DNA of 64,000 bases from Histoplasma ohiense (taxonomy: Eukaryota; Ascomycota; Eurotiomycetes; Onygenales; Ajellomycetaceae): NCBI GenBank assembly GCA_017607445.1, contig JAEVHH010000005.1, positions 4,469,001-4,533,000 on the forward strand, read 5' to 3'. The notes below the pieces were generated by a model that had not been told where the DNA came from, made no database searches, and was given only the letters and a program-made list of their open reading frames with translations. Positions 33,407-45,300 of the stretch are shown here, in pieces; within the stretch, counting starts at the first letter, position 1, and every line of letters starts with the position of its first letter. Made by a program: the position numbers and the translations under genes.

Positions 33407-35251
33407 ATGCCTACCAAAATGATTGTCTCAAGCCATAGCTCCCACAACGTGACACTTCGACGGACCCCGACGAGGAGCACCTTTGGTCCAACTCCTCTGT
33501 CAAAACAGCACCTCCGACTCCCGTTTACTCCTGATTCCCCGCTCCCCTCGCCCAGTTTACCCTCGATAATTCCCCGCCACGGGAAAAAACCGTCCCCGAG
33601 ATGGCCTAGGAGAGCCTGGCAAGTTTTCAGTTGGGTAATCGGGGTAGTTCTGATTATTTGGTTTGGGTTTTCATGGCAGCAATCGGAGCGTCTCCCCCTT
33701 GCTCTCAGTCATGTTCATACCGAGGGTGATCGCCTTGAAATAGTCGGTAGTGATGACCTTCCAAAGGGCCCCAGCCCAGTGATGGTGATGGACGAACGAG
33801 GGCGATCGCGATGGACAATTTCGATACCACACAATCTTGAGTTCCCCTTGCCTCCATCCGCCTACAATCGCATCTGTTCGCAGGCAGCAGAGCTGTCGCA
33901 CAATGTGGAAAACATTAAAAATAACAAGCCCGCCTCTACCCCCCATGCTGCACATCATGCGTATTACTGGAATGATAAGAACTTCATGGACATCCCCGAC
34001 GCGGAACGCGACGGGTTGCTCCCTCACTCGCGCTATCATAAACTTTCTGAGAACGGGGTCGGTGTGGTCGGCGGCGGGGTATACATGGAGAGTCCCGACG
34101 TGCCAGTTTGCGAGAAGTCCTTGACTTATGTCATGCAGACAGACGATGCCGGGATGGGCGCGACATTAATGGGTTTATGGATGAGTTATGGCTTGGCTCA
34201 ATACGAAGGAAGGGCTTTCTTTGTCGATGATACCAATTGGGCTTATGGTCGATACACGACATATTTTAAGCCCCCACCAATGCCCTCTTGTCGTCCTCCT
34301 CCGCAGCCACAACGAGTGCCTTGTCCACATCAAGCCAAACACCTCCTTATATCTTCGGCCACCACAAGTTGGGCCTTTGGGCACGGCTTCAATGAAAAAT
34401 TCGAAGACGGGCACGGGAGAGGAGTGCAGCGCCAGAAGAAAATATTCGGCTTCCTCCGCAGCGGCTATGAAGCCCTATTCCACCTGAAGGGAAATGATGC
34501 TAGGTATCTCGAACTACGTACGAAAGAACTCAACACATCGATACGGAGGAAAGGGGGTATTGAAGTTGGTGTCCACGTCCGACACGGCGACTGCCACCCC
34601 ATGGAATTTCAATACCAGAAGTCCTACCTGCCTTTAGCAACATACACCGACGCTGCGTATGACATGATGATTTCCTTCGACCGTCACAGCGCAACACCCG
34701 CTGCGTCATCTGGCCAGGAAATTTCCAAAATCTTAATTGCCTCCGATGACCCGGACGTCTACTCAGCGGCGGAGATGTCCGATGCTGAAAAGGCACAATC
34801 GATGATTTCGCTAGTGAGCAAGACCGTACTTGACGCCGCTACAGCTGCGAAAGGCGGGACCGCAGGCATGATGGATGGCAACATAGGCTGGGAAGGCGGG
34901 TTTTTCCCTGACATGTTCTGGTCTTTGGGGGCGCCGCCGCCTCCGCGGGCGGAAGGGAGCCCTCCTGCTTCGAAGAATGAACCACACTTGCGCCCACGAA
35001 GCATGGAGGTGACCGACACGGAGGCGTTCCGTTTCCACCCGTCCAAAGAAGCGCTGCGTCTGCGCGAGCTGGTTGGGCGGGCGTATCTGCTTGACCTAGC
35101 TGTGCTGGGGCAAGCGGATGCTGTTGTCTGTGGTGTTAGTAGCATTGGGTGTCGGTTGCTAGCTGTTATGCTAGGATGGGATAAGGCTATTGAGCAAGAG
35201 AGGTGGAAGAATGTCGATGGGACGTGGCATTGGAAGGGGATTATATGGTAA
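33407..35251 (+). CDS. Type II membrane glycosyltransferase-like protein (fucosyltransferase-superfamily motif)
   Basis: Single exon, 614 residues. The start is the ATG at 33407; the frame is open further to a TTG at 33371, but no earlier ATG exists. Layout: a basic, Ser/Pro-rich cytosolic tail (1-70), one membrane anchor (about 71-90, WVIGVVLIIWFGF), then a lumenal domain. The motif GVHVRHGDCHPMEF at about 388-401 resembles the HVRRTDK motif of alpha-1,6- and O-fucosyltransferases. ILIASDDPDVYSAAE and the C-terminal VVCGVSSIGCRLLAVML also fit that GT-B fold (donor-binding loop, then sugar-nucleotide Ser/Gly). It probably acts in the Golgi. Donor and acceptor are unknown, and many fungi with this protein lack evident core fucose, so activity is uncertain. 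It is convergent with the DGAT2 gene, 552 bp apart. Confidence 0.75.
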   Translation: MPTKMIVSSHSSHNVTLRRTPTRSTFGPTPLSKQHLRLPFTPDSPLPSPSLPSIIPRHGKKPSPRWPRRAWQVFSWVIGVVLIIWFGFSWQQSERLPLALSHVHTEGDRLEIVGSDDLPKGPSPVMVMDERGRSRWTISIPHNLEFPLPPSAYNRICSQAAELSHNVENIKNNKPASTPHAAHHAYYWNDKNFMDIPDAERDGLLPHSRYHKLSENGVGVVGGGVYMESPDVPVCEKSLTYVMQTDDAGMGATLMGLWMSYGLAQYEGRAFFVDDTNWAYGRYTTYFKPPPMPSCRPPPQPQRVPCPHQAKHLLISSATTSWAFGHGFNEKFEDGHGRGVQRQKKIFGFLRSGYEALFHLKGNDARYLELRTKELNTSIRRKGGIEVGVHVRHGDCHPMEFQYQKSYLPLATYTDAAYDMMISFDRHSATPAASSGQEISKILIASDDPDVYSAAEMSDAEKAQSMISLVSKTVLDAATAAKGGTAGMMDGNIGWEGGFFPDMFWSLGAPPPPRAEGSPPASKNEPHLRPRSMEVTDTEAFRFHPSKEALRLRELVGRAYLLDLAVLGQADAVVCGVSSIGCRLLAVMLGWDKAIEQERWKNVDGTWHWKGIIW

Positions 35252-35803
35252 AACTTGTCTGGCATTGAATTTTTTTTTTTTTGTTTTCCCTTTTTCAGGC
35301 GTCTTGATTCTTTGCAGCGAGCATCCTTTCCTTCATCTCACGAAGTTTCATGTCTCATTTTTTTCAATTTTTTTCAATTTTTTTTTTTTTTTTCCCACTC
35401 GGTCGTTGGCTACACTTGGAAGGACATCTTGTTGTCTGACAAGGGTTTTGCAATGGCGCACAGCTGAAAAGGGTTATATCATGCCAGCCACCGATGCAAA
35501 GGACGCGAGGAACGATTTATGATAGCCAAGCAAGCACTAGACGGTCAAATAAAAATACTCTATAATCTTCGTTATGTATCTCTCTGACGATGATTTCCAC
35601 ACTGACAAGTAAAGAAGGAAAAATATGCTAACCTAGCAAAAAGCTCTAAGTCGAATCGTCAGACCTAAAAATCACCCGGCCCGCTTTCCTTCGCAGAAGA
35701 GTGAAAAGAAGATATGTGTTAAAATGAATGCTAGAATAACGCACCCACATCTAATCCTCTAATCTAATTAGTCCGACTACAACCAGTGAAGTCCCCCACT
35801 ATT
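35252..35803. other. Shared 3' intergenic region
   Basis: Lies between the stops of two convergent genes. It contains T runs (35270-35282, 35360-35394). No coding feature is seen. Confidence 0.6.
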
Positions 35804-37326
35804 CTACGCAACAATTTCCAACTCCGATGTCCTCTCCGTAGCAAACAAACCACGATACTCCTCCCACAATCGCTGGAGCTCACGCACATACCTTGCATGC
35901 AGCTCATCAACATACGTCTCCTCAATCTTCGCCCGATCATGCTGTTGCACAACCTGGATCGGTCTACCCACGACAATATTCAATGGACGACGATAGGGCA
36001 TCAAGCCAACATCATAATTGAAGACGCCACGGGCATGAAACAAGGGCACGGTGAAGCCCATCGTTCGTTTAATGAGAAGCTGAACCCTACGGATGAGTGG
36101 GTGTTGATCGGAGGAGACCTGTTCGTAGAGTTCGTTTTCGCCGAAGGCGAGCACGGGGACGAGATCTGCCCCCGTGCGGATGGCGAGCTTGACGAATCCC
36201 TTGCGGCGTTTCAGGACGAGGCGGATGGCATGGGGTTGTGCATCGAGCGACTCGCTAGCCCCTCCGACGACGATGGTGATAGCGCGGCCCATGCCAGCGT
36301 TGTCAAGGCCGCCTTTTGAAAGGAGGTTTTCGCAGGACTCACGGGAGACGCTGCCCAGGCCCATGGCGAGGGCGTAGTCACGGTAGAAGGGGAGGCGGAA
36401 GTTGGAGTCAAGGGTGAGGAGGGTGTTGGTGATTCCTGGAAAGAGGGTGGAGAAGCCCAGGGCCTCAGTCCCGAAAGCGGCGAAAGCGCCGTGGGAGATG
36501 ATGCCGTGGGGATGGTAGCCGAAAATGTATTTGCGGGTAGCGGGGAGAGGAACAGAGCGGTGGAGACGCGCGGGGAAGTAGGATGCAAAGTAATTCCAGA
36601 TGCGGAGTGAGCGGAGAAAGGAGCTACGGCGGCTCAGAGTGCCAGAGGTTGCGGTATCGGAGAACAGAGAAATATAGACCAGGTAGGGGAGGAGGAGAGG
36701 CCAGAAGAGCGGGATGGCGCAGGAGAAGAAGAAAGCGGTTAGGAAGATGGGCATGGAGATGGTGTGGCAGAGGACGACGAGGGTTTGGAGCCGCCTGTCA
36801 AGGCCGATGTTCAGTGGGGCCCAGCGCAAGCTACAAACCACTCTCACACACGTGTATATACGTAGAGAATATTTAGTATATCGGAGTAAAGAGAACCAGA
36901 GTATTTATAGCAGTACCCGCAGAAGAAAGACAGGAACTAGGGGATTTCGTACCCGATGCGTTCAGAAGCTCCTGGGCGGCTTTTATTACTGAGACTGCTC
37001 CTTAGGCCACTTCCCTGGGAGCCATTTGCCCTGGTTGACCCTGAGTCCCAGCGGTGGGTATGGGCTCCGCGCGGCAGAGGAGACGATGTGAGCCCATTCC
37101 GCTGAGAGAGGCCTTGCGTACCTAATGACGGCGCTCCGGAGGGTTGGCTATCTATCTGGCGCGGGGATCCGCTGTTCTGGAGAGCTGAGTTGTCGGACAT
37201 TCCACGTTCACGGGACACAACGGCTTGGACATAGGACATCGGGGGCAATCCAAGCGCAGCGAGATCTTCAGGCAGTGAAGGCTCCGCGCTCAAATGAACG
37301 GAGGGGGATGGAGAGCGGGAACGCAT
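35804..37326 (-). CDS. DGAT2-family diacylglycerol O-acyltransferase
   Basis: Two exons: 37326-36953 and 36830-35804 (intron with donor GTACGA and acceptor TTGTAG), 466 residues. It catalyses the last step of triacylglycerol synthesis at ER and lipid droplets in characterised homologues. Evidence: LRWAPLNIGLDRRLQT entry segment, hydrophobic hairpin (about 150-182), the catalytic YIFGYHPHGIISHG at about 226-239, the GGASESL motif, and the RKGFVKLA segment typical of the family. The first 125 residues are Ser/Pro/Gly-rich and disordered, longer than in yeast Dga1. The ATG at 37326 was chosen; an in-frame ATG at 37392 would add 22 residues. Closeness to other DGAT2-like acyltransferases (monoacylglycerol or wax) cannot be excluded. 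Confidence 0.88.
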
Positions 37327-37851
37327 GATTTTGTGTTTCCGGCAGGGAGCGGAGAGGGCGGATAAGCAGGAGGGAGAGCTCCAGGTAAGCATGTAAGGTG
37401 TAGTCTAGGAATAAAGGAGCTCCCATGGCAGCAAGGGGAGGAAGAGAGAGCGCCGCGAGGGCTGAGAGGAAACAACAGGAGTGCAGATATCCCAGAGAGC
37501 AGAAAGTCAGGTTGAAGGTTGAAGGTTGAAGGTTGAAGGTTGAGATAGAAGACGAGGATGAAGTCATAACACGAGAACGCGGGCTTGGCGATGACATCAT
37601 GGGACTGAGATATCATTATCAGGTCTTTGATTATCGGCGAAGAAAAGGGAAGAAAAGGAAAAGAAGACGGCGTTGTTGTTGTTGTTGTATGTAAATATTT
37701 GACTATGGGTATCATGGGCATTATGGCTACGTTTCTCTATTTATCCTATTTCCCCCTCAAGTGAGCGTTCGCTGCAGCGGTCGCTGGGCATTGAATGTAG
37801 ATAGATGAGCCATCCTCAAGCAAGAAACCAGATCTTCCGGTTCCCTTGCGC
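37327..37851 (-). promoter_or_regulatory. DGAT2 upstream region
   Basis: 525 bp between two minus-strand genes. It contains about four copies of the 8-mer GGTTGAAG (37510-37542) and a GTT repeat (37672-37687). The overlapping open frames here show no conserved features. Confidence 0.5.
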
Positions 37852-38875
37852 TCACAACCCAAACATTTCAATCCACATCTTCCTATACTCCCGCATGATA
37901 ATAGCCTCAAACTCGAAGATCCCTGCCTGCAATGCTCGCTCCTCGAACACCACGGATCCCCCAAACTCTGATTCCAACACGCTGCCCAGTTGATCCTCAA
38001 ATCGACCCAACATGAGCACGTAATATGGATGCAGCGGCTCCCCCCTCCTCCACCCTTCGTCCGGCGGTGCCACTGGCTGCAACATCGTCTGCTGCAGTGC
38101 AACGTTCGCCGCTGACCTATGCACCGTATTGTTCGCTGTCGTTTTGATGGCAATGGTCGTCGTCGCAGTCGCCGAGCCCGCCCCGAATCCACCTGCCTGC
38201 TTGCCCCAGTCTGCGCGGATATTGTCCAGGACGCTGCGAGAGTGTTTGAGCCACTCAGCATAGAAGGCATCTTTGGTCATTAGTGTTGGGGCCCCCTGGT
38301 GTTGATGTTGCTGGAGCTGGAGCTGGAGCTGCTCGTAGAAGTTGACAAAAAACGCGCTGAGGATTTGCGTATAGTACGGGTGGAGTGGATCGCCAGGCGC
38401 CCAGACAGAAGGTGGCGGGGAATCGGGGAAGCGTATGGATTCTTGGTAAGCTCTCGCGGCGAGGGCATAGAATGAGTCTATCGGAATGATAGTGGTGGCG
38501 TTTGGTCGCGGTGGTGACGCAGTGGTTATATTGTTGTTAATGCGAGGAGGGGAGAGAGAGCTGCCTGAGAGATTATCCTATATGTTCAGATGCAGAGTCA
38601 GTATTGCCAAAGGCAACGGGACTGACAAAAGCCAACAGTCTATATATATGCTTGCTTATAGCCATCCCTGAGGGGTCATATTGGTGGATACTACTACTTG
38701 ATGTTGAATCGGCATTCATCAAGTCAAGACTCACAATTCTCAACCCAAGCTCTCGCTTGTCATTCTCCATTTGGTCCCGAACTGATGATCCACGGACGTT
38801 TTCTGCTATCGCTCCGCCCTCGAAGCTGATCAGCCAGGGACTGGGCATAGGGTCGGAAAGAATCCTGTCGCCCAT
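37852..38875 (-). CDS. Orphan protein with duplicated LHPYY motif
   Basis: Two exons, 38875-38735 and 38577-37852, giving 288 residues. The donor is a perfect GTGAGT. The acceptor TATAG at 38578 is the only one that joins the frames in phase. Function is not recognised. Visible features: MGDRILSDP start, Asn/Thr/Pro-rich linker, then GDPLHPYYTQILSAFF (about 105-120), a Gln-rich helix, an EWLKHSRSVLDNIRADW helix, and a second GEPLHPYYVLMLGRFE (about 225-240), followed by an aromatic C-terminus (REYRKMWIEMFGL). The two LHPYY blocks look like an internal duplication. No signal peptide or membrane span is seen. It lies between PXR1 and DGAT2 on the same strand. Confidence 0.8.
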
Positions 38876-39355
38876 GTTTTCCGCTGGGACGTGTTAGGAA
38901 GATTCAGAGGATGGCCAGGAACCCAGATGTAAAAGAAGAGCTCCCCCTTGGGGTATGTTTTTGTTTATATACATATTCATTGCAGTGTTGCCGTGTTATG
39001 CGGGAGAGGTTGTCAAGACAACTTCTCCTATTCACTTTTCTCAAGTGGCTTCTGTCACCGGCGCGCTGTATGGCGTGTAATATGAATTCAATTCAAATTA
39101 AGAGGTAGTGAACATCGGGAAGATGTTTGTCAACTTGTAATATTATTAACAGGCTTGTAAATTTTAGAATCGCAGCTCTATGATCTACTAGTGGTAAGGA
39201 ACAGAGAAGTTGGATCATGGAATGCCAGCAAAACAACCAAATGAACATGGAAAACAAAGCAGAGCCAGTAGCCGCGCAGGCTGAGTTCCAAAAGGATATC
39301 CCGGATGTACATTATGTATGTACATTGTAATGTATTGCAGATGACCCCTATCTGG
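38876..39355. other. Intergenic, upstream of the orphan gene
   Basis: 480 bp between the orphan start and the PXR1 stop. No gene or RNA recognised. A+T-rich toward PXR1. Confidence 0.5.
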
Positions 39356-40461
39356 CTAGCACTTCACCATAAATATCTAGAAGGTAAAATTAGCGATGGA
39401 CGAGATGGCTCAATAGGAAGACAGATATATGTGAAAATTTACCTCGCTGATAGATTTCGAATCCATTAGAGCCAGCTTCTTTTGCTGTATATGCCGACCC
39501 CGGGTAAACTGGCGACCCATCGGCCTATGCTCCCTAATCTTGCGGATACTCTCATTTTTCGCTGAAGATCTTGACTCTTGTTCTTCCTGTGGCGCAGAGC
39601 GGGTATCTGGAGGTAAAGAATCATCGTACACTTCTGTATTACTAGGTTCCGGATCCTTTTGTTTTCGTTTTTTCCGCTTTTTTTGGATTTTATCGACGAG
39701 TGCATCTCCTGAGGGTGTCCCCTGATCAGCACACGAGGAGTCATCGCTTGACTTTTTCTTCTCTTTTTTCTCTTTCTTATCTTTCCTTTTCCTCTTTGGT
39801 GATTGCTCAGCGAGATCCAAGCCAGTATCATCACCCCTGGCTCTTCGCTTCTCCTTCTTGCATGCCTTCTTCGGCCTTTTCTCCGATTTCAATTCACCAT
39901 GCGAGATTTCAGGCGTTTGTACTTCCTCGCCACCAGCGCTCTTCACATCCGCAAGCGCCTGGATTTTCTCATGCACCAGTAGACCCCCGCTCACAAACTG
40001 CATTGTCTTCCATCTTTTCTCAACAAAATTAGCCAGCTGCCGGTCATGTCTTTTCTTCTGCTCCTTTTCCAGCTCCTCATCACTCTTTCCATTAAGCCGG
40101 CCCAGTAATCCCTGGAAAGCATCCAAGCCAGTTGGCTCGTCCTCCGCACGAAGTTTGGCGCCCAGCCCTAGATTATCATCCTTTAGAATGACACGGATAT
40201 GGCCAGCACTGCCGGCGGTGAAGTGGTCCGCATGGGCGGCGTTGGAGGCCCCTAGGAAGCTGCCAGGCGTCCAGCCCTGGGCACTCATGATCTTGTGGCC
40301 ATAGCCGGAGGTCGAGCGGGACCAAGCTATATTGTTGGGGTCGTGGGAGATTTTGGTCCTCCTGGGGTGAGAGATAAACAGAGTTAGCAGGGGATATTGG
40401 AGGGGGACGGGCACAGATTGGGACAAATAGTTACTGACTTTCGAGGGCCGGCTAACCCCAT
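39356..40461 (-). CDS. PXR1: PXR1/PinX1-like G-patch protein
   Basis: Three exons: 40461-40439 (23 bp), 40361-39443 and 39376-39356 (21 bp), 320 residues. The first exon gives MGLAGPRK. Splicing to RTKISHDPNN restores the family's invariant start, and the last small exon adds IFMVKC, matching the conserved NEIFMVK ending. The G-patch lies at about 15-65 (WSRSTSGYGHKIMSAQGW). A charged KKEKK-rich region (about 160-280) serves nucleolar targeting. In yeast, Pxr1 aids rRNA and snoRNA processing and inhibits telomerase. The single long open frame to 40678 is misleading because it reads through intron 1. Divergent from the small coiled-coil gene, with 264 bp between the start codons. Confidence 0.93.
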
Positions 40462-40725
40462 TGTAAGCTGGGGGGATTGACAGAAGCTGGAGGGGTAATG
40501 TCCTGGAAATATACCTTGTTTCTTCCGAGAAAAAAAAAAAAAAAATTATATATTGAACCTTGGAAATTTGCCGGCGAATGTCCACGTGACCACATGCTGG
40601 TTTCCATTTCCTTCTGGAGAGCAAAAGATTCGTTGGTTTTGTCCAACTTGGCTCTAGATTTCCTTCAACAACATCCAACAGCGCTCAATAAATATAACAG
40701 TTTCAAGCTCTGATCCTAGGCACTT
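40462..40725. promoter_or_regulatory. Bidirectional promoter, PXR1 / coiled-coil gene
   Basis: 264 bp separate the two start codons. It contains a 15-bp A run (40531-40545) that may exclude nucleosomes. No specific operator was identified. Confidence 0.55.
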
Positions 40726-41354
40726 ATGGCAGGCAAGAAACCCCCCCCTCGCCGGCATGGACGCCCATCAAGAGCAGCCACTTCAAGGAGCGACCCGGAC
40801 CATGAACCAGCCAGCATCTCGTCAACTCCTGCAGATCTGCTCAAGGACCTGAACAGTGCTGTGAGAGGCACGCCTGCATACCTAGCTTGTTGCTTGTTAC
40901 TACTGCTTTAAAAGCCCAATGTTCGCAGGAGCCAGCCTGACCCTATCATTTCTCACAGGTTGACAAGCGCAACAAGGATAAATGGCAGAAACTCCGTATG
41001 CAGCATAGAGCTCGAGTCAAGAAGACTGAGGAAGGGATTCAGTCAATGGCTCGTTCCAATAAATTGGCCCTGTGGGTTCTTAAGATACTTGCTTCTAGCT
41101 TGCGTTTAATTGCGTTGATAGAATACATTTCAATGTCGCTAGATCGACAAATTTTGCTAACGATACACTATCCCTTTCCACATAGCATGAAACGCCGCAA
41201 AGCTCAGATCAAACAGCTGGCAGAACTTGTCAAGAAGAGGACAGAGCTCGAGGCAGAGATCGTGGCCGATATGCAGACACTCAGCGATTTGTATGAAGCT
41301 GCTAGTGGCGAATTACACACTATTTTGACGAGCCGGCTATCCCGCCTCAAATGA
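40726..41354 (+). CDS. Small coiled-coil protein, function unknown
   Basis: Three exons, 40726-40860, 40959-41071 and 41186-41354, giving 138 residues. Donors GTGAGA and GTGGGT; acceptors CACAG and CATAG. Joining is in phase. The N-terminus is basic and disordered (MAGKKPPPRRHGRPSR), followed by a long helix from about residue 35 to the end: KWQKLRMQHRARVKKTEEG, then KRRKAQIKQLAELVKKRTEL. That is a Lys/Arg/Glu-rich coiled coil with no membrane segment. A subunit of a nuclear or cytoskeletal complex is plausible by shape only. I do not recognise the family. Confidence 0.8.
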
Positions 41355-42117
41355 ATGACAAAAACCAGCGGCCTATGAATGGATTATGGATGTATTTTTA
41401 CGATTTATCAATATAGTCCTCGATAAGAGCGATTTATGAGGGTACGGGAGCTCCATTGCTTGACGTTCAGAGCGTTACTTCGCGCGGGCGTTCCTTCTAC
41501 AGATTGTTAGGCGTCTACTCCGTATATGGGATGGCGTTTTATACTCGCACCTTTGTTTCTATCTTTAATACACCCTCCACAGTTGCGTGTTTAATGGATG
41601 CGAAGGGACTGATGGATGGCATGTCTCAAGACCCTTGAGAGGGATATGGCCTCCCCTACAGATGTGTATCCGTTATGGGTCTAATCTATATATTTAGCCA
41701 CTTTGTGTGTTCTTTATACAAAGACCAAATTCATTACCACGATGCATTTACGCCGGCTTCCTGACTTACGGCTTAAAATCCGTTTCCATACTGTGCCCCT
41801 CGGCTTCTGGCGAAAAGCAAGGGAAATTGCAAGTTAAGATTTAGTAAATACAACGTAAAGGTAGAGAGTATGTAACAAAGACAATAGAAGTCAAAATAAA
41901 ATGCGAAAATGCCAAAAACACAAACGCTTCCATCTATCTAGATATAAGGCCCACAGTACCATTGAGCTGCAAGGTTGCTCTGCTTGTCGCTGTCTGCCAC
42001 AGCCAGGTATTTATTTATTTATGCTCCATTCATTCCATTCCGCCACTTCGACATCGACAAACTCCAACCTTTCTCAACTGCGATAAACGTCAGCCGGAAC
42101 CAACAGGCACACACGCC

Positions 42118-42166
<49 letters not shown>

Positions 42167-42377
42167 CAATACGTATATGCGGCTTTAAAACATCGCATCA
42201 TCGCATTCTAAACTACACGCCAGGCTGAGAAGATGATAGTAATGCAGTACCTGTTCTTCGAATAACTGGAGGTCAGCCATTCTCGCTGGTCTTCCGGCTT
42301 TGGCGGCCAGCCTACATTATTAAATACTACTGCCAATTGATCGTATTGCATAGCCGGACAAGACAGAGCCAGAAACC
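41355..42377 (+). promoter_or_regulatory. Intergenic, upstream of the synaptojanin-type gene
   Basis: 1.0 kb. It includes a TC microsatellite (42124-42150) running directly into a TA microsatellite (42151-42166). Small open frames here lack conservation cues. Confidence 0.5.
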
Positions 42378-45300
42378 ATGTCGCTGCGAGTTCTCTGTCG
42401 AGATCACCCTGATCGCGCGTTAGCATTGATTTCTGACGACCATGCCTTGATCCTTCACCATGTGCCCATCACCTCTGAATCGACCTCAACCGCCTCGTAC
42501 TCCCATGTTAGCCCGCCGAAATGCCATATCGAATTCGCAGGTCTGGATGCGCTGGACCTGTCGGGCTACAGAACCCTAGGTCGTGCACACGGAACAATCG
42601 GGCTGATTGCTCTAAACAGTGATATTTTTCTCGGCACAATATCCCAAGCGACACAGGCCGCCACTGTGCGTCCTGGAGAGACTGTCCAGAGGATTATCAA
42701 TGTAGAATTTTGTTAGTCTATTCCCAGTCTATTGTTCTATCGTCCCTGATGGTGTTCTTACAATTTTTACCAACAGACTGTTTGAACCGCTCCGATTATG
42801 ATAATAATGTGGATTATGAATCCAGACCAACAACATTTGCATATCCCACTGACGATGGTGACTACGGAACTGGCTATGAAGGCCGCGAAGTTATCACCGA
42901 ATCTCCGTTCCTCCCTCTGAAGAAGCTCCTTAGCGATGGTAGTTTTTACTTCAGTGTTGACTTCAATCTCACTGACCGCCTTCAAGATAGGTATTTTTAC
43001 TCACGATCGTGCTGGAACAAAAAAGAGAGAAATGATTGTAAACTAATTGATTGATTAATAGAGCTGAGGAGATTTCTTCTTTTGATATTGACAGCCTTGA
43101 TAGGGACTTCTTATGGAACTCCTTTATGATCGAGCCCCTGTTGCTGTTTCGTAGCCATTTGTTGGAAGCTGAGCGGGTCACTCTCGACTCATGCAGGATA
43201 TTGACCACAGCAATTCGTGGCTTTGTTCACACATTAACCATCCCCGCGTCGACACCTCTGTTGAGATCTTCTCATTCGAATTTACCCTCGAGTTTGACCC
43301 TGATATCGCGCCTCTCCTCTCGAAGGGCTGGAACCAGGTTCAATTCTCGCGGTATCGACGACGAGGGGAATGTTTCTAATTTCGTAGAAACCGAGACCGT
43401 AGTATGGATTCCGCCTGGAATGTGTTTCTCGTATACGCAGGTCCGGGGATCCCTTCCAATTTTCTGGGAACAAAGCGTTGCGATAGGAGGGCAGAAAATT
43501 CAAGTTACCAGGTCCACAGACGCCTCCCAACTTGCGTTCGACAAACATTTTGATAATCTGTCTTTGACTTATGGTGCTGTGCATGTAGTAAATCTGCTTA
43601 CGGAACTAAAGCCTGGGGAGGCAGATTTGTCAGAACGATACCGATATCACATTTCTCGAAGCCCATTAAGGCAGGGCCGTGATCCCAATACATCATCAGA
43701 ACATCATCTTCTACGGGCGACAGATTTCGATTTCCATGCGGAAACCAGGGGACCTGCAGGCTACCAAAGCGCATTCATAATTCGTCATTTGATTCAAGAT
43801 TCGGCCGACGCATTTGCGTTCTTTTTATGTACAGATGTCCCCCAGAAGGAAGAAACCTTGATCTCGACAGATGATGCAAACAACGGCCTGACGGTTGTTC
43901 TTCAGCAGCAGGGGGTTTTCCGAACAAATTGCTTGGATTGCCTTGATAGGACAAATCTTGTTCAGACCATTATCAGTCGCATGGCTCTTGAATCGTTTTT
44001 GGAACAGCAAGGTGGAAAAACCTCTGATGACTTTTGGAGGCGGCATTCAACCCTGTGGGCAGACAACGGTGACAACCTGTCCAAAATATACGCTGGCTCT
44101 GGTGCTTTAAAATCGTCATACACCCGGCACGGCAAGATGTCGCTCGCAGGTGCATTTGCAGACATACGAAAAAGCGCAGCTCGCTTATATATGAATACTT
44201 TCACCGACAGTGCGAGACAAAACACTATAGACCTCCTTCTGGGTACTTTAACTGGACAGAGTACCGTGCATCTCTATGACCCCATCAGTGATTCCGTGAA
44301 CAGAGCTCTCAGGCAACGAGCACTAGAGTATACTTCCTCGAAAACAGTACGCATATGGGTCGGTACATTCAACCTCAACGGGCGAACCAATGGAGCCAAC
44401 GGGACAAACCTATCGCCTTGGCTATTGCCGCAACTGGACAACTTACAGGAGACTCCCTCGATATTCGCCATCGGGTTCCAAGAAATTGTCGAGCTCAGCC
44501 CGCAACAGATTATGTCAACTGATCCCGGGAATCGAATGATATGGGAGAACGCCGTTAAACATACCTTAAATGACTACGCTAATAGGAAGGGTGAGAGCGA
44601 ATATGTCTTGCTTCGAAGTGGCCAACTTGTCGGTACGGCTTTATTGATCTTTGTTAAATCGGAATTGCTCTCCGAGATAAAAGTTGTTGAGGGTAGTGTG
44701 AAGAAGGTATAATGTCCTTACCTCAATATGTCCATGTCATTCCTAGTTTGCTTCGACTAACATTTAAATAAGACTGGCATGTCCGGAATGGCCGGTAACA
44801 AAGGTGGATGCGCCATTCGTTTCCAGTATTCGAACACTCGAATATGTTTTGTTACAGCACACCTTGCGGCTGGATTTTCGAATTACGATGAGCGGAATAG
44901 AGATTATCAGACAATCAACCAAGGGCTCCGTTTCCAAAGAAATCGATCGATCGAAGACCATGACACCATAATATGGCTCGGGGACTTCAATTACAGAATC
45001 GGTTTGCCGGATGATACTGTGCGGGGGCTTATAAAAGCAGGAGACTTTGAGTCCCTGTATTCACATGATCAGGTATATCTCTGTGGAACGGGGCAACATA
45101 ATTGATCTTTTTCTGACTGCTATACAGCTCAATCTACAAATGGTTGCCGGCCTCACATTTCCCTTCTACTCGGAAGCACGAATCACATTCCCTCCGACAT
45201 ATAAGTATGACAACGGCACTGACCAATATGACACATCGTATGTTATTCCACCTTGAAACACTCGGATTCAAACATTATGCTAACCGATCGTAGAGAAAAA

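Noticed and set aside
40439..40678. PXR1 read as one long exon from 40678
   Set aside because: This gives an unrelated N-terminus through poly-Phe. The short first exon restores the invariant MGLAGPRK start.
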